NCBI GenBank assembly: GCA_030063045.1
Contig: JAQSEB010000050.1
Coordinates: 434,001-498,000 of the forward strand
Direction of reading: 5' to 3'
Source: Pratylenchus scribneri
Lineage: Eukaryota > Nematoda > Chromadorea > Rhabditida > Pratylenchidae
DNA: 64,000 nucleotides
How positions within the stretch are numbered: the first letter of the stretch is position 1; every line of letters begins with the position of its first letter. Of this stretch, positions 50,952 to 63,400 are shown piece after piece. The notes beneath the pieces are model-generated. The model did no database searches and was not told the origin of the DNA. It was given only the letters and a program-made list of their open reading frames with translations. The translations under genes and the position numbers were made by a program.

Positions 50952-51902
50952 CAAAAAACTAACTTCTTCTTCAACCCTGCTGATTTTGTTCTTGCGGTCT
51001 TCCTCCCTCTTTCACAATTCACGGATTTGTAAAAAGTAAAAACACATTTAGAAGAATATCGCCCCCACTATTTTTTCTCCCTATCCTCTTATATATTGTC
51101 TGTCTTTGTCCTAAATTCATTTCCCTTCCGAATATTTAATTCAAACCCTAACGATCCCAATTAAATTAAATTGTAAAATCATGAATAGAAAGAAAAAGGT
51201 TTATTCGGTGAAAATAATTAAAATAAAATTCCCAAATGTCACATGAATTTGTAAAAAACAAACACAAATGCCTGTATTTTTGTATAAATATATTTTTAAA
51301 AAAATTCTAAACATGTAAATTCAATCAATAATTTATGGTTGCCCACCGCCTATCTCTGATATTTTTATGAACCACTGAGCACGGTTTGATTACATCAATT
51401 CAATTAATTGATTTTCTTTGCCAATGCGGTTCTATTTTTTTACTTAAGCAAAGGTCATAAGGTGGTGGGTTAAGAAATTTGGCAATGGTCCTATTTTTGT
51501 GAATGACGCATCCTCCCTTGCGCATCATTTCGGTCTAAAAAATGACGATTCTTATTTTGGTCCTTTCGGTCATAGCCATAAAATAAGCAAAATTCAAAAC
51601 GATTCCCTTTAGGCTTTTTACAACCCCAGCTTTTCCGCGAATCGCGAGAATAGAATAAAAACGGCCCAGTCCTAGTCTAGACCAAGAGCACATACACAAA
51701 CAGTGGAGCACACAGGTGCTTCATACACTTGATTTGTTCATCACCGACGAAAAAATCCTTCCCAATTCCGCCCGCCCTTTATTCATATCCTACTCCAATT
51801 TAAGTCTGAAATTTACCAATTTTATCCCATATTTATGACCAAAAAATAGAGATACTGGCTGCTGAAGAGAGCAAAGCAACAACCAATAAAAATGCTCAGC
51901 GC
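50952..51902. other. Spacer between ClpX and the phosphatase gene
   Basis: AT-rich, with no exon recognised. The last 55 bp before 51903 are open in the phosphatase frame but lack an ATG. Confidence 0.45.
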
Positions 51903-54900
51903 ATGTTCGCTTTTTTGAAGAATAGATTCATCTCCGCATCAACAATCGCAGTAGCGACACTTGGTGGAGGAGGAACTTCCGCCGCCACTGGGATAGGAGG
52001 AATAGGAGGTGATAGAACCGCAACCCCGCAACTAAAAAAAAACATCATTATCAATTTACAGCTGATCATCATTCCCAAAAACAGCAGAAATTGCTGCCCT
52101 TTTCCCATTTTAATCATTCAACAACAACGTCAGTTGGCCAAAATCTAATGGATGAGGAATATTTTCTGCGCAAATTTGAGGAGTACGAGAAAAATGACAG
52201 CTGGGATTATGTTTTCCAGGTATTTGGGAGGGAAATAAAAATAAATTGGAACCTATAGAATTTATGCCACAATTTTCAAAATTGAAGGAGTGACCCTTCA
52301 CTCATTCAGTGTCTTCAATTTTTTTTTTGGCGAACCCTAGCCAACCTTAAAAACTAGCCCCGATCTAAACCTTAACTTTGAGTAAGATCTAGACGGCAAA
52401 AGAAACCCTTCATTTTTGCAAATTATGGGCATAAAACTAAATAATTTACATTTTCTCATTCAGAGGATCAATTTGGAATCGGAAACGCAGGCGAAAAAGC
52501 TGAGTCTTTGCTGTGATTTGTCGAATAGTTTTCACGAGAAAAACAGATATCGAAATGTATTGCCTTGTAAGTTTCCATACAATTATAAATGGAATAATTC
52601 AATTGATTTTAGATGATCAAAACAGAATTACGCTCAAATCAGTGTCCAGCGAAAATGACGCCTATATAAATGCCTCGCCGCTGCATCTGCCATTTGCTCG
52701 CCGAAATTACATTCTCACTCAAGGTCCTTTGCCAAATACGGCCAGCGATTTTTGGCAAATGGTTTTCGAGCAAAAAGGTTTATTATCAATTAATTATAAT
52801 ATAATTTGATATTCAATTGCAGTGTCAATTTGCATAATGTTGAGCAAAGTGATGGAGAAAAGTTTCATCAAGTTTGTTTTTAATCTATACTATTTAAAAT
52901 TTAAAAACCTTAAAAAAATTTTTCGCATAGGTGCCACTCATATTTTCCCTGCAAAGATTCGCCAAAGCTCAAATTTGAAAATTTTGAATGTGAATTGGAA
53001 CATGAGGAAATCAAACCGAATTACATTATTCGGCGCATTCGGCTCATTCCGCTTGAGAGTTTCCGGCGAAATGATGAACAACAACATTCAAAACGTGGCG
53101 AAAATGAGCAGCCAACAAATTCGAGCAGTTCACCACAGCAACAATCCGCACGAATAATTCATCATTTCCAGGTTGGTGATTGCAGTAAGAGTAATCTTAA
53201 GATCCCGGTTTAGGCCTAAATTTACGCTGGCTAGAGTTTATAAAGTAGATTTAACCAAAAAAAAAAAGTTTGGAAAAATTTTAACAGATAGACCTTTCGC
53301 TTCTGTAAAATTTGGGTCTCGGGTTCGAACTCGCTCAGAGGACAATAATTTTTTTTCCATTCTTAGTCACTTTTATAATATTTGGAGTAAATTTCTAGAA
53401 GAAAAACATTATCGGATATTTTTATTTACTCCTTTTTTATATTCAGTTCACCACTTGGCCCGACTTTGGTGTTCCGGAACATACGGACCATTTCCTGGAA
53501 TTCCTTGGTGAAGTGCGAAGTGCCCGAGAGAAATTGGTTGAACAGGAGAAGCATTCTTCTTCAAATTCGTCTGCCAATCCGCCTCCAATTGTTTGTCATT
53601 GCAGTGTATGTTTTTATTAAAAATTATTTTGGCATTGTACTATTTTTAGGCTGGAATTGGCCGTACTGGAACATTTGTGATTGTGGACAGTGTGGTCAGT
53701 ATGATACAAAAAAAGAGGTCACAACAACAACAAAAACCATTGGTGGAGAGAAAAGAATCAATGGCATTGGCTCCTGAAACAACTTCTGCTACTGAATTGG
53801 TTTGTGGATTTATTTAAACACCTTAATTTCATAAAAAAAATTTATAACCGTTAGTTTATCCTAGACATATAAACCTTACTCACATCAGTTAATCCATAGA
53901 TCTCATCAAGACAAATCATTTGATTTTGTTTTGGATTGATTTCAATAAGAGGTCGAATGGCTCAGTCGGTTAAACCTCCCAGTTTCCCTTATGCTGCGGT
54001 CACATAAAAACTGCAAAATTTTTGCAGCAAAAAAGATAATGGAAAAAGAGGAGAATTTGCTGCATGCAGTTTTTTTTTGCAGAAAATCTCCTCTTTTTCC
54101 GTTATCTTTTTTGCTGCAAAAATTTTGCAGTTTTTATGTGACCGCAGCATTAGGGTAGACGGTTCGGTGCTCGGTGTCGGCTAATGATTTTTTTGTTTTA
54201 AATATTGAATCAAAATTGGTTTAATACTCTTAAATTATTGACCAAACCATAACAAATTATAAACCATTAATGCGTCTTGACCAGCTCTATCCAATTTTGG
54301 TTTTTGAATGTAGGACAAACGACAAACTCTCCTTAAATCATTATAATTAATTTTTATTTAAATATTATCCATTTATTTAATTCTAAAAAATGTCGCCAAT
54401 TTTTACAGGTAAATGCCAATGCCACCAACAACAACAACAATAATAATGAAAGTGAGGTGGCGGACAAAATGGTTGAGGAACAATTGGACTCGCTGGAGGC
54501 ATTGGTCATTTTCATTCGAAGGGTTAGTCCTTTCCTTTTCAATTTATTAACCAAAAATTAATTCAGCATCGAATGGGTTTGATCCAAACTTCCCAGCAGC
54601 TACGCTTTTGTTGGAAAACGATCGTTGGTTCGTTTGTTTTGCTCTTTTTTAAATTTTTTGATTTAATTTATTAGATTGGATCAAAAAGAATAATGGAAGT
54701 GCCCTCAAAAATGATGAACAAAAACAATTATCCGGGGAACCGGTCGGCAATTCTTCTTCACCAACAGAGAAGGAGGAGGCATCGCCAGTGAAAGAATCAT
54801 CCACCAATGTTGCAGCTGCACTCACCGACATTCGCTGGTCAACAAGTCCGGCCCCGGTATGTTGAAAAATTGGTGAAAAATCGAATAAAGCATTGAAAAT

Positions 54901-55425
54901 GGGCATCTTTACGAATTGGATTTCATATATTAACATCTTGATCTTGTTAGGATAATTCTGATTTAAACAATAAAATACTGACTTTAAAAATTATTTGTTC
55001 ATTTTTAGCATTGATTATGGTTTATGGTCTCAATTTTCATTTAATTGAGGATATTAACATCTCTAAAACAATGTTCTTTATGGCAAAATGGATCAGAAAA
55101 TCCTCAAATATTTTAAAAACCATATATTAAAACATTGTTTTTTCTTCAGCAATTGGAAGAGCAACCACAGCCGCATTCATCACCTTTGCCAAATCCAACC
55201 ACAACATTGATTGCCTTTGAAGCAACCGGAAATGGCGACGGAGGCGGCAATTCTTCTTCACCTTCTCCGGCATCATCAATTCCTCTTCTTCCTCTCCAAC
55301 AATCATCGCCCTCCCCTCAACCACCTTCATCATCCACAAATCCATTCATTTTGGCATCCCCGAATGGCGGCTTATCTCCTCCTTGCTGTCCCCCTGCCCA
55401 TCCAACACAATCACCGCCGCATTGA
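51903..55425 (+). CDS. PTP1B/TCPTP-like protein tyrosine phosphatase
   Basis: Twelve exons: 51903-52008, 52062-52219, 52464-52566, 52613-52777, 52823-52871, 52931-53171, 53447-53605, 53650-53799, 54409-54522, 54567-54627, 54675-54856, 55150-55425. They encode 587 residues. The catalytic domain matches the PTPN1/2 group: EKNRYRNVLPYDQNRITLK, YINAS, NYILTQGPLPNTASDFWQMV, MLSKVMEKS, TTWPDFGVP (WPD loop) and the signature HCSAGIGRTGTF. The Q loop HRMGLIQTSQQLRF is also present. The signature is split by intron 53606-53649 after HCS. Between the signature helix and the Q loop there is an extra Gln/Asn-rich stretch of about 40-50 residues. The tail is Pro/Ser-rich (adaptor-binding style) and ends without the hydrophobic anchor of PTP1B. 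A possible anchor exon lies at 56421. One intron carries nested SINE and MITE insertions. Confidence 0.9.
53270..53408 (+). repeat. tRNA-like SINE, family B copy
   Basis: GGGTCTCGGGTTCGAACTCG, CTCAGAGGACAATAATTTTT, then GTCACTTTTATAATATTT and TAAATTTCTAGAAGAAA. It lies in a phosphatase intron. Confidence 0.7.
53949..54200 (+). repeat. tRNA-like SINE, family A copy, interrupted by a MITE
   Basis: The left part (53949-53991) has GGTCGAATGGCTCAGTCGGT, then TAAACC (A-box side). The right part (54153-54200) has GACGGTTCGGTGCTCGG (B-box side) and GTCGGCTAATGATTTTTT. The two halves are separated by the 158-bp element at 53992-54149. Removing it and one TTA restores a spacing like the 34.0- and 38.7-kb copies. 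Confidence 0.75.
53992..54149. mobile_element. Short palindromic MITE (TTA target duplication)
   Basis: Almost perfect 158-bp palindrome. Ends are TGCTGCGGTCACATAAAAAC and its inverse GTTTTTATGTGACCGCAGCA. The arms contain TGCAAAATTTTTGCAGC and AAAGATAA(C/T)GGAAAAAGAG. TTA flanks both ends (53989-53991 and 54150-54152), fitting PIF/Harbinger-type TWA duplications. Confidence 0.88.
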
Positions 55426-56420
55426 AGTGAAGAAGGGGAATAAATAAAGTGGCAAAGAAGAGACGAAGACAGAGACGGGTTTCCCCTCCAATTCTCATCA
55501 AAACACACAAACAAAACTCATGGCACATAGACAAAATCAACCACCGTCACCAAATTTTGACCACTGAAAACAAAATTACCCAATCCAAATCCAATCACAT
55601 TTTGCTGCTCTTCATCAATTTATACTAAAATTGTTTTTGTTTGTTATTCTTCTTTCATTCAATAATTTCCCCACACCTTTTTTTTGCTTTTTATTCCATC
55701 CACCCCCAACCCCCAACTTTGATTTCCCCCATTTTGATTGACTGTTTTATTCAATTTTTATTATCATTGATTGATTGATATATAATATATTATCTTTTGG
55801 ATTTTGGCGAACATGTATGTTTATGTATGGATAAATTCCTGTTAGACCTTTTTAAATATACCAATTCATATTTCAATCTGAAACAAATTTTTGATCATTT
55901 TATTTTTTGTTGTTATCGTCGAGTGCCCTTCTTTTTTTACCCAATTATTTGGACATTTTTTAATCCATTTTTCTCATCAAAATTTTTTGGTTCATAGTTA
56001 AAAATATTTTTGATTATTTCTTCTCCGATCATTTCCATGTTTTTTAGGATTTATAATTTAATTAACACATTAGTATGGGTATTTTTGGTCGATTCACCCT
56101 CCCCCAATTTCCATGCCATTCATTTCCGGTGGGGTGGCCAACATTTGGGTTGGTTTCACGACAATTTGTCAATTATTATATGGGTGGTTGATTGACGGAA
56201 GGTTAAATTATAGATAGGTAAAATAATGCTATTGTGGTGTGTGACTGATAAAAGTGTGATTGATAATTAATAGGATGATAGGGAAAAAAAAGTGCATTTG
56301 GAGGGAAAATTTTGGAATAAAATTAAAATGTTGAAAATTGAAAAATGTTTTTCCAAACAATTTTAAATATTTTTTATTCCATCTTCACTGCATTTATTAA
56401 TTAACATGATTTTTGCCCAG
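55426..56420. other. Phosphatase 3' flank or last intron
   Basis: AATAAATAAAG at 55439-55449 could be a polyadenylation signal for the phosphatase. The rest is T-rich with no coding signal. If the exon at 56421 belongs to the phosphatase, this is an intron. Confidence 0.45.
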
Positions 56421-56439
56421 AATAAAATCATTCAAGCAA

Positions 56440-56664
56440 ATGGCCCGAAGTTCATCGGTGGAAGAGAGACGCAAAACTGTGGAGCGGATTAAGCGAAATT
56501 TGAAGGAAAGTGAGAGGCGAATGAATAGTTGGTGGCATTTTTATGGGCGTGAACCATTCTTCAAATCAACATTTTTGAATTGGCTGATGATTGCAGGGAT
56601 TATTGCCTCAATTGGGATTGGAATTTATATCTACAGACGAATAAATACTCACAAAATGAATTGA
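56440..56664 (+). CDS. Small tail-anchored membrane protein, or tail exon of the phosphatase
   Basis: An acceptor-like TTTTTGCCCAG ends at 56420 and an open frame runs to TGA at 56664. From the first ATG (56440) it encodes 74 residues: a basic/acidic helix (SSVEERRKTVERIKRNLKES), MNSWWHFYGREPFF, then one membrane segment (FLNWLMIAGIIASIGIGIYI) and RRINTHKMN. The layout (charged linker plus C-terminal hydrophobic segment) fits either an independent small protein with a trans-splice acceptor or the ER tail anchor of a PTP1B-like enzyme. The frame entering the exon needs two leftover bases, which the current upstream exon does not supply. Confidence 0.6.
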   Translation: MARSSSVEERRKTVERIKRNLKESERRMNSWWHFYGREPFFKSTFLNWLMIAGIIASIGIGIYIYRRINTHKMN

Positions 56665-56747
56665 TCAATGAATTTGTAGCAATTTTCCAATTGTGACATC
56701 CTTTTTTTCTCTTCGATAAAGAAAAATATGTGCAAATTTAATGAGAA

Positions 56748-57462
56748 TAATTTGTAATTGTAATTTTGTTTGTAATTGTAATTCTGATTTGCGATTGTAA
56801 TTGTAATTCTGATTTGCGATTGTAATTGTAATTCTGATTTGCGATTGTAATTGTAATTCTGATTTGCGATTGTAATTGTAATTCTGATTTGTAATTGTAA
56901 TTCTGATTTGCGATTGTAATTGTAATTCTGATTTGTAATTGTAATTCTGATTTGCGATTGTAATTGTAATTCTGATTTGCGATTGTAATTCTGATTTGCG
57001 ATTGTAATTCTGATTTGCGATTGTAATTGTAATTCTGATTTGCGATTGTAATTCTGATTTGCGATTGTAATTCTGATTTGTAATTGTAATTCTGATTTGT
57101 GATTGTAATTCTGTTTGCGATTGTAATTGTAATTCTGATTTGCGATTGTAATTCTGATTTGCGATTGTAATTGTAATTCTGATTTGTAATTGTAATTCTG
57201 ATTTGCGATTGTAATTCTGATTTGCGATTGTAATTGTAATTCTGATTTGCGATTGTAATTGTAATTCTGATTTGCGATTGTAATTGTAATTCTGATTTGC
57301 GATTGTAATTGTAATTCTGATTTGTAATTGTAATTCTGATTTGCGATTGTAATTGTAATTCTGATTTGCGATTGTAATTCTGATTTGCGATTGTAATTGT
57401 AATTCTGATTTGTAATTGTAATTCTGATTTGCGATTGTAATTGTAATTATGATTTTGTTCTG
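56748..57462. repeat. 25-bp minisatellite array (reverse orientation)
   Basis: TTCTGATTTGCGATTGTAA with or without TTGTAA, about 30 copies, mixing 19- and 25-bp units. It is the same family as the arrays at 5.3, 21.5 and 29 kb. Confidence 0.96.
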
Positions 57463-60400
57463 ATTATGATAAATGATGAATGCAAATTTTAATTGTATTT
57501 TCCATTATTTTTATTAATTAAAATGATTTTACCTTCAGTCCAATTTATCTTTTTTCCAGCTTAAAGCAAATCTTCAATTCCCTTTTAATAAATGTAAAGA
57601 AGGAAAAGGGGAGGGGCCTAATTTAATAGGTGATTATTCTCTCAAGGCATTCCTGTGATTGGCTGTTGATTGAAGAGGAAAGAAATCTCTGCTACAGTAT
57701 TTTGCCCTTCCTTAATCAACGAGTGAGATTGAGCATTGAAGATGCCCTGACATTGTTTAGTAAAACAAGTGGAATCAATTTAATTAGAATGAGCAGAATT
57801 ATTTATAAGGGAATAAATTTAATCTGGCGAAAAAGGTACCACAAATTCGGCATAATAACCTTCATAAAATAAGATGAATTTCTGGAGCAAAAAAACACGA
57901 TATTTACACTCAAATTTTGCAACATTTCTTCTCCAATATGCGTTGTTCATCATTAAATCCCATTCCCGCCATTTAAATGAAATCCCTTCCTTCATTTTTC
58001 CAAATTGCCAATCTCATCATCATTCCCGCCGTGCTCATCACGAGCAAGGCGGATGGACCCGGAGAAACACACGAGGAAATTTAGGGGTCCAAGGCCAAGG
58101 GACATGGCACACACACAAAACTCTTCCGCCGGGGCCAATTCCGAATTCACAGCAAGCAATAAGCAAAAAGGGAGGATATGGCCGGCCCTATTTGTGCTTT
58201 TCCAAATTTTCTCGGCCCACTGTCGCCGCCTCCACTCACTCACTCAGACCAATTTAGGGACATAACGGCAAGCAAGCAAAAATGCCGTCGTCGTTGTCGT
58301 CTTTTTCCCCCTTCATTCATTTTTCCAAAGCCCCGGGGCAAATGCAATTTGGCCAAACCAAAATTGGGCAGGGAGGGGGCAAAAGGAAGCTGCTGTTGTG
58401 GGCTTTGGGCCATCGCCGACGCTTTTTCCTCAACGATGGCGGAGAATTGGAATGAATGGATGGGATGGAGGATGTTTCCCAGGGCATTTTGAAGGGGGCC
58501 GACAGAAGCACCGTGAGCATTATGGGGGAAGGAGGATGGATGGAAGGGTTTATTTAGTGAGGTGAGGGACAAACCGAAGGAAATGGCCAAAAGGAAGGAT
58601 TCGAGAAAATTGGAAAATGGAGAGGTGGAAAGGGGGGCGGAGGGAAAGTGCCGAAATGTGCCATCCCTCCACCCTCGATTGAGTGTGCCGTCCGCACATA
58701 GAAAGGCCAATTGCCCCATTGCCAAAAAACCGTTTTTTTTCTCCATTTGTTCCACAAATAGCTCATATTTGAGTGATTTACTAAGACATTTTTGGCTCAA
58801 TAAGATTGCTCAAAGTCGGTTTAAGCTGGGGATTTATGCAAAATTCACAAAAAAAGTTCGGTTTTCTTTTTCAATTTCTCCCATTTTCGGTTATTTAGTC
58901 AACCGGTTTTTAATTGTGGTATTTTTCTGAAGCCATATTTGTGCAACATTTTAGTTTTCAATTCCTTTCGATTTTTTCGACAAAATTTTGGTCTCAAAAT
59001 TGGCATCCCAAAAAAATATGAAAATTGATGATTATTTTCCGCTTCATTTCATTTCATTTTTTTCGGCCGCTCCACAAAATCGGCGCAGTCCATCCACATT
59101 TAAAATGAAGCAGCACCCAAAATCGGCATCAAATGAATGAATGAATGAGAATGGAGGCCAAAACCAAACCTAGAAGCCCCCCCTCCCCTTTCCCTCCTCT
59201 TCCAATTTTCCCGGATGCCGCCGTTTCGTTGGTTGGTTGGTCCCTCAATTTTCCCTCCATCATCTCCATTTCCCCCCGAAATGGGATATGCCCCTTCCGG
59301 TGCCGGTGGTCCATCGGTCGGCGGTTGGCCTTTTTCCGTTTTTCTCATTCAATCGTCGCCGGGAAGGACACAAAAACGAAATTTTCTCTATTTTTCCTCT
59401 GTGCCAAAATGAATTGGAAGAATTCTCTTCAAAATTGCCGGCGCATACCAAAAAATGTTTCGGTTATATTTTTGACCGAAATTGGGCCAAATCCTTCTCA
59501 CACAACCAAAATGGCCATTGGATGAACCCTCTTCTGAATCCATTGGCCAACTTTTCCGAAGGCTTAAAAAAGGCTTCCCATCTTTCCCTCCTCATTTTTT
59601 GCCATTATAGAATTCATTCACATCTTCACTTCATCCCCCACTCCCAATATTTTTTCACTCTATGCAAATTTGTGACAGCCGGTTGGCGCCGTTGGCACAC
59701 AGATAAAAAAAAGCAAAGCTGAGGCCAATAAGACTGCGAAAAAGGTGGGCGAGGTGAGGAGGAGGCAAAGTCTACGGCATATTTGGGTGGCGTTTTTTCG
59801 CTTCACTGGCCATTTTCTCAATCTGGGCTGCCAGCCGCCGGCTTCATCCCCCCCCCCCATCCAATGTGAATATGCGCGCATGCGCCCTCATTGATGGCAC
59901 CAGTAAAAGATTGCGGATTTAGGCAGAGAAAAGTGCACAGAGAAATGCCGAAAAAGCCTCCCCTAAATTTGAAGAGGCAAAAAGGGGAGGAGGAGGTTGG
60001 CCATCCATGTGAAATGCTGCCAGCCGCCCCAATGTCTTTGCCTCACTTTTCCCTTATATTCCCTAAATTCCCACTTCCCTTCCCAATGCAATGCCTCTGG
60101 GTACACAGCGTAAAACGCCGTGCGCGCCGTGCGGACTTTCCTTTGTGGCAATTTCCTACAATGTTTGGTTTGGCGAGAGGAGGAAGGCCAAACCGGCGGC
60201 CACCCGCCAGCCGCAAGTCCATTTGTGTGCTTATAGGCCAGCCCAGAGGGTCCAACCCTGCAGTCCATCCATTCAGCCTTCCTCCTCCTCCTCTTCCCTA
60301 TTCTCACAGCATCGCCCAAAAAGCTTTTGCCCCCCAATTCCTTCTCGAGAGTCCCGGCAAAAACTCGTGGAGGCCCCCTCCTTCCCCTCACATTTTTTTG

Positions 60401-63400
60401 TGCCATTCTTCAAAGTTTTCGTCGGTGGCCCCCAAAAAATTCGGTGCCCCCTTCCTCTTTTGGCCAAGTGAGGGGACACTTTTTGTGGCTTAAATCCCTC
60501 AGGGCAAAATCTTTCGTCATTCCCTTCAAATCTCAGTAAATGAATTAATGATTTTGGGAATGGGTGATCATCATTAGGGTATATTATCAGATTTGGTGAG
60601 AATTTCATGTCTTTTTATTCTAACAATTTTGGCAAGGGAAAATTTCATTAGAAAACGCAATAAATAGCCAAAAATTACCTATTTTAAGGTTCCTGAAACC
60701 TATTTTTGGCAAATCTCATAAAGAAGTTGGCATATATTTTTGGGATTTTTGCTACCTAAAATCCGCTCCTTATCATTGAATTGCCCTCAATCCATTTGGC
60801 CAATAATCCCACAAATCAGAGCAGCATAGGTGCAATATTTCACACAATACAGAAAGGTGACGGCCCCTTAAAGGTGGATCAAATTTCCCACCGTTCGATT
60901 TGAAAGGGAATCGAATAAATATATTTTCGACCCAATTCATTTCCCTCAACTTTATTGCCTTTCTACTTCCTAGGCTTCTTTAGAGCATTTCTTCCACTCC
61001 ATTGGGGCCCAAATGTGGCCACCAATTAATCGAATATCGATTCATTGGCCCCAATTCGAATTGGCCCATCGCCCATCCATTCCACCAATCCAATCCCTTC
61101 ATTCATCCATTAATCACCATTTTGAACACTTTTCCCTCTGTCTAATAAAAATAAATTCGATTGGCCTTCAAGCCTCATTTTTTTGGCTAAATTTCCAAAG
61201 ACATTCTCAGCCAATTTTGTGGTTCCCTTTTTGATGGTTGGAGGGAAAAAAACATTCACAAGTCAACCGGAAACAAAAATAAAAGCATTGGAATTTGTGG
61301 AATGTTTTCAAAACATAAAAAAACAATCAAATATTTGCTTCCCAAAATGAATTTATGCCACCTTCAAAATAAATATTTATGCCACCCAATTGAATTGGCC
61401 AAATTCTTTATGGCACCAAAATATTCTCCCTCCCCCTTCTTTGCCCATAAATTCCATTTCAAGAAGAAATATATTTTCATTTCATTCCCCCAATTTATTA
61501 ATGCCTCCTCCCCCAAAAAATGGGTTGGATGACATTTTATTTTGGTTGGACACAGTTTGATGGGTTTATTCCCGACCCAAAAATTTTTATCAATACCAGC
61601 CGACCCTACCACCCAACTCTGCTGGAAATTTTGAAGGAAATGGAAGGAAGGAATTGATGGGACACGCAATTGGAGCAAAATTGGGGGAATTGGCCGGGCC
61701 AAATGAAATTTTTTGGGGGAATTGGTTGAGTGAATCGAAAGAAATAATCCGATGGCAAAACATTATTCGGAAGCCTCCTTCATTTTTCCATTTTAAAAAT
61801 TGACTTTTTATTACTCATTCTCCAATTTAATGGGTCTTTCTCCGAGGCCCCATCTCCTCCCCATCATTTCCGCGCAGTGTGAAGGGACAAATTATGTGTC
61901 TTTGTTAATCGAATTATTCCCCTCACCCTAAATTGAATTGATTTTTTATACAATTTTCCTAATCAATTCATAGTCGAAATAGGAATCTTTAAGTATCTGG
62001 CCCATTCTTTTGGCCATATCTCAACAAGGAAGCAACCAATTTGGGAAGGCACTATGCCATTCAAAAGCCCTGAATGTCCTTTAAAAAGTGGCTTTTATAA
62101 TTTTTAAAAATTTAAAACATAGTGTGGAAAAAAGCTATTTTTCCATTTTCCTCCAAAAAATTGGAATCTACTACACATAAAGTCAATATAACTTTTTTAA
62201 AGTTGAATTTCATAAAATTTAAAAAGCTAAATTGTAGTGGACACTTTGGGCTTTCGAATGGTATAGCATCTTCCCGGATTGTTTATTGCTTCGCCAGCTA
62301 AGCAATAAACAAAAGAATGGCCCGTATTGAAATGACATACGAATAAGAACGCTCCCCTACTGATTTATTGTCCATGAAGTAACAACAAAAAATGGCCATC
62401 GAAATATGGCACAAATGCAAATCGAGCATTTCCTTTATCAATTTAGCACATTGATTGTGATAATTGTAAATCCTCTTCCTCCCATATCAATTTTTCATAG
62501 ATCTTCTCTTCTTCAATTCATCATTTTTCTCGTCATTTTCCAGCCCAAAACCAAATATAATTTTTGTGCCAATTTTAGCCTCCACTCTCATCATTTTCCC
62601 ATTCCCTCTCGATAATGACGCGCCGTCGGCATTTGGCATCATAGGTAATTTTGGATAATAATCATTATTGCCAATTTTGTGCTTTTTCCTTCTTCCTTTT
62701 GGCCATTTGATGACGTAAATATTTGCTTTCGATTGCTTTGCCCTTTTTTCCTTTCTATTCTTGCGGTGCTTCTTCCATTCCCCCAATTTTTCTTCATTTT
62801 CCAATTTTTTCCCAGCATTCACATTAGCAAAATGGAAAAGCAGCAGAAAACAAACAAAAATTGCCTTCCTCCTCAATTCCACATTTTACATTCCTCGCCG
62901 ATGGCCACAAATATACTCACTCGAATCCCATGGATGGCCAACACAAATATCCTCTCCTAACCCATCCAATCCGCCACCTCAATCCAATCCAATTCACAAT
63001 CCAATTTCCTTCCCCCCTCAAAATACAGATGTTTCCCCGTCGTCCTTCGGCCCCCGCCGTTGATTGCTTTGCCACCTTCCCCAATCCCCACTGTCCCCCG
63101 CTTTTCCCACTTTTTCTTTGCATTTCCCCAAATTCCCCTATTTTGTCCTCTTTAAGTCGTTTGGGGCCAGTCGAGACTCCTTGGCCACAACCCTCCTCTC
63201 CTACATATACAATCCAATCCAAATCCATCCAATCTCATCAACGGCAGAAGCCCCGAATGCTTCTTCTTCCGCCTCCTCTCAAAAAATGGGGAGAAATCCA
63301 TCAAAGGCACAAAAAGATGGGAGGGGAACGCGACGCGAATTAGCGCGACAAACAACGCAAAAATGTGGCCAAAGAGGGAGGGAAGAATGGGCTGGCCACA

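Noticed and set aside
58240..58800. 186-residue minus-strand frame
   Set aside because: Same compositional effect as the neighbouring frames. No recognisable domain or start context.
59891..60493. 200-residue open frame in GC-richer DNA
   Set aside because: Several frames on both strands are open over the same stretch. There is no domain, no consistent splicing and no conserved motif, so composition explains it.
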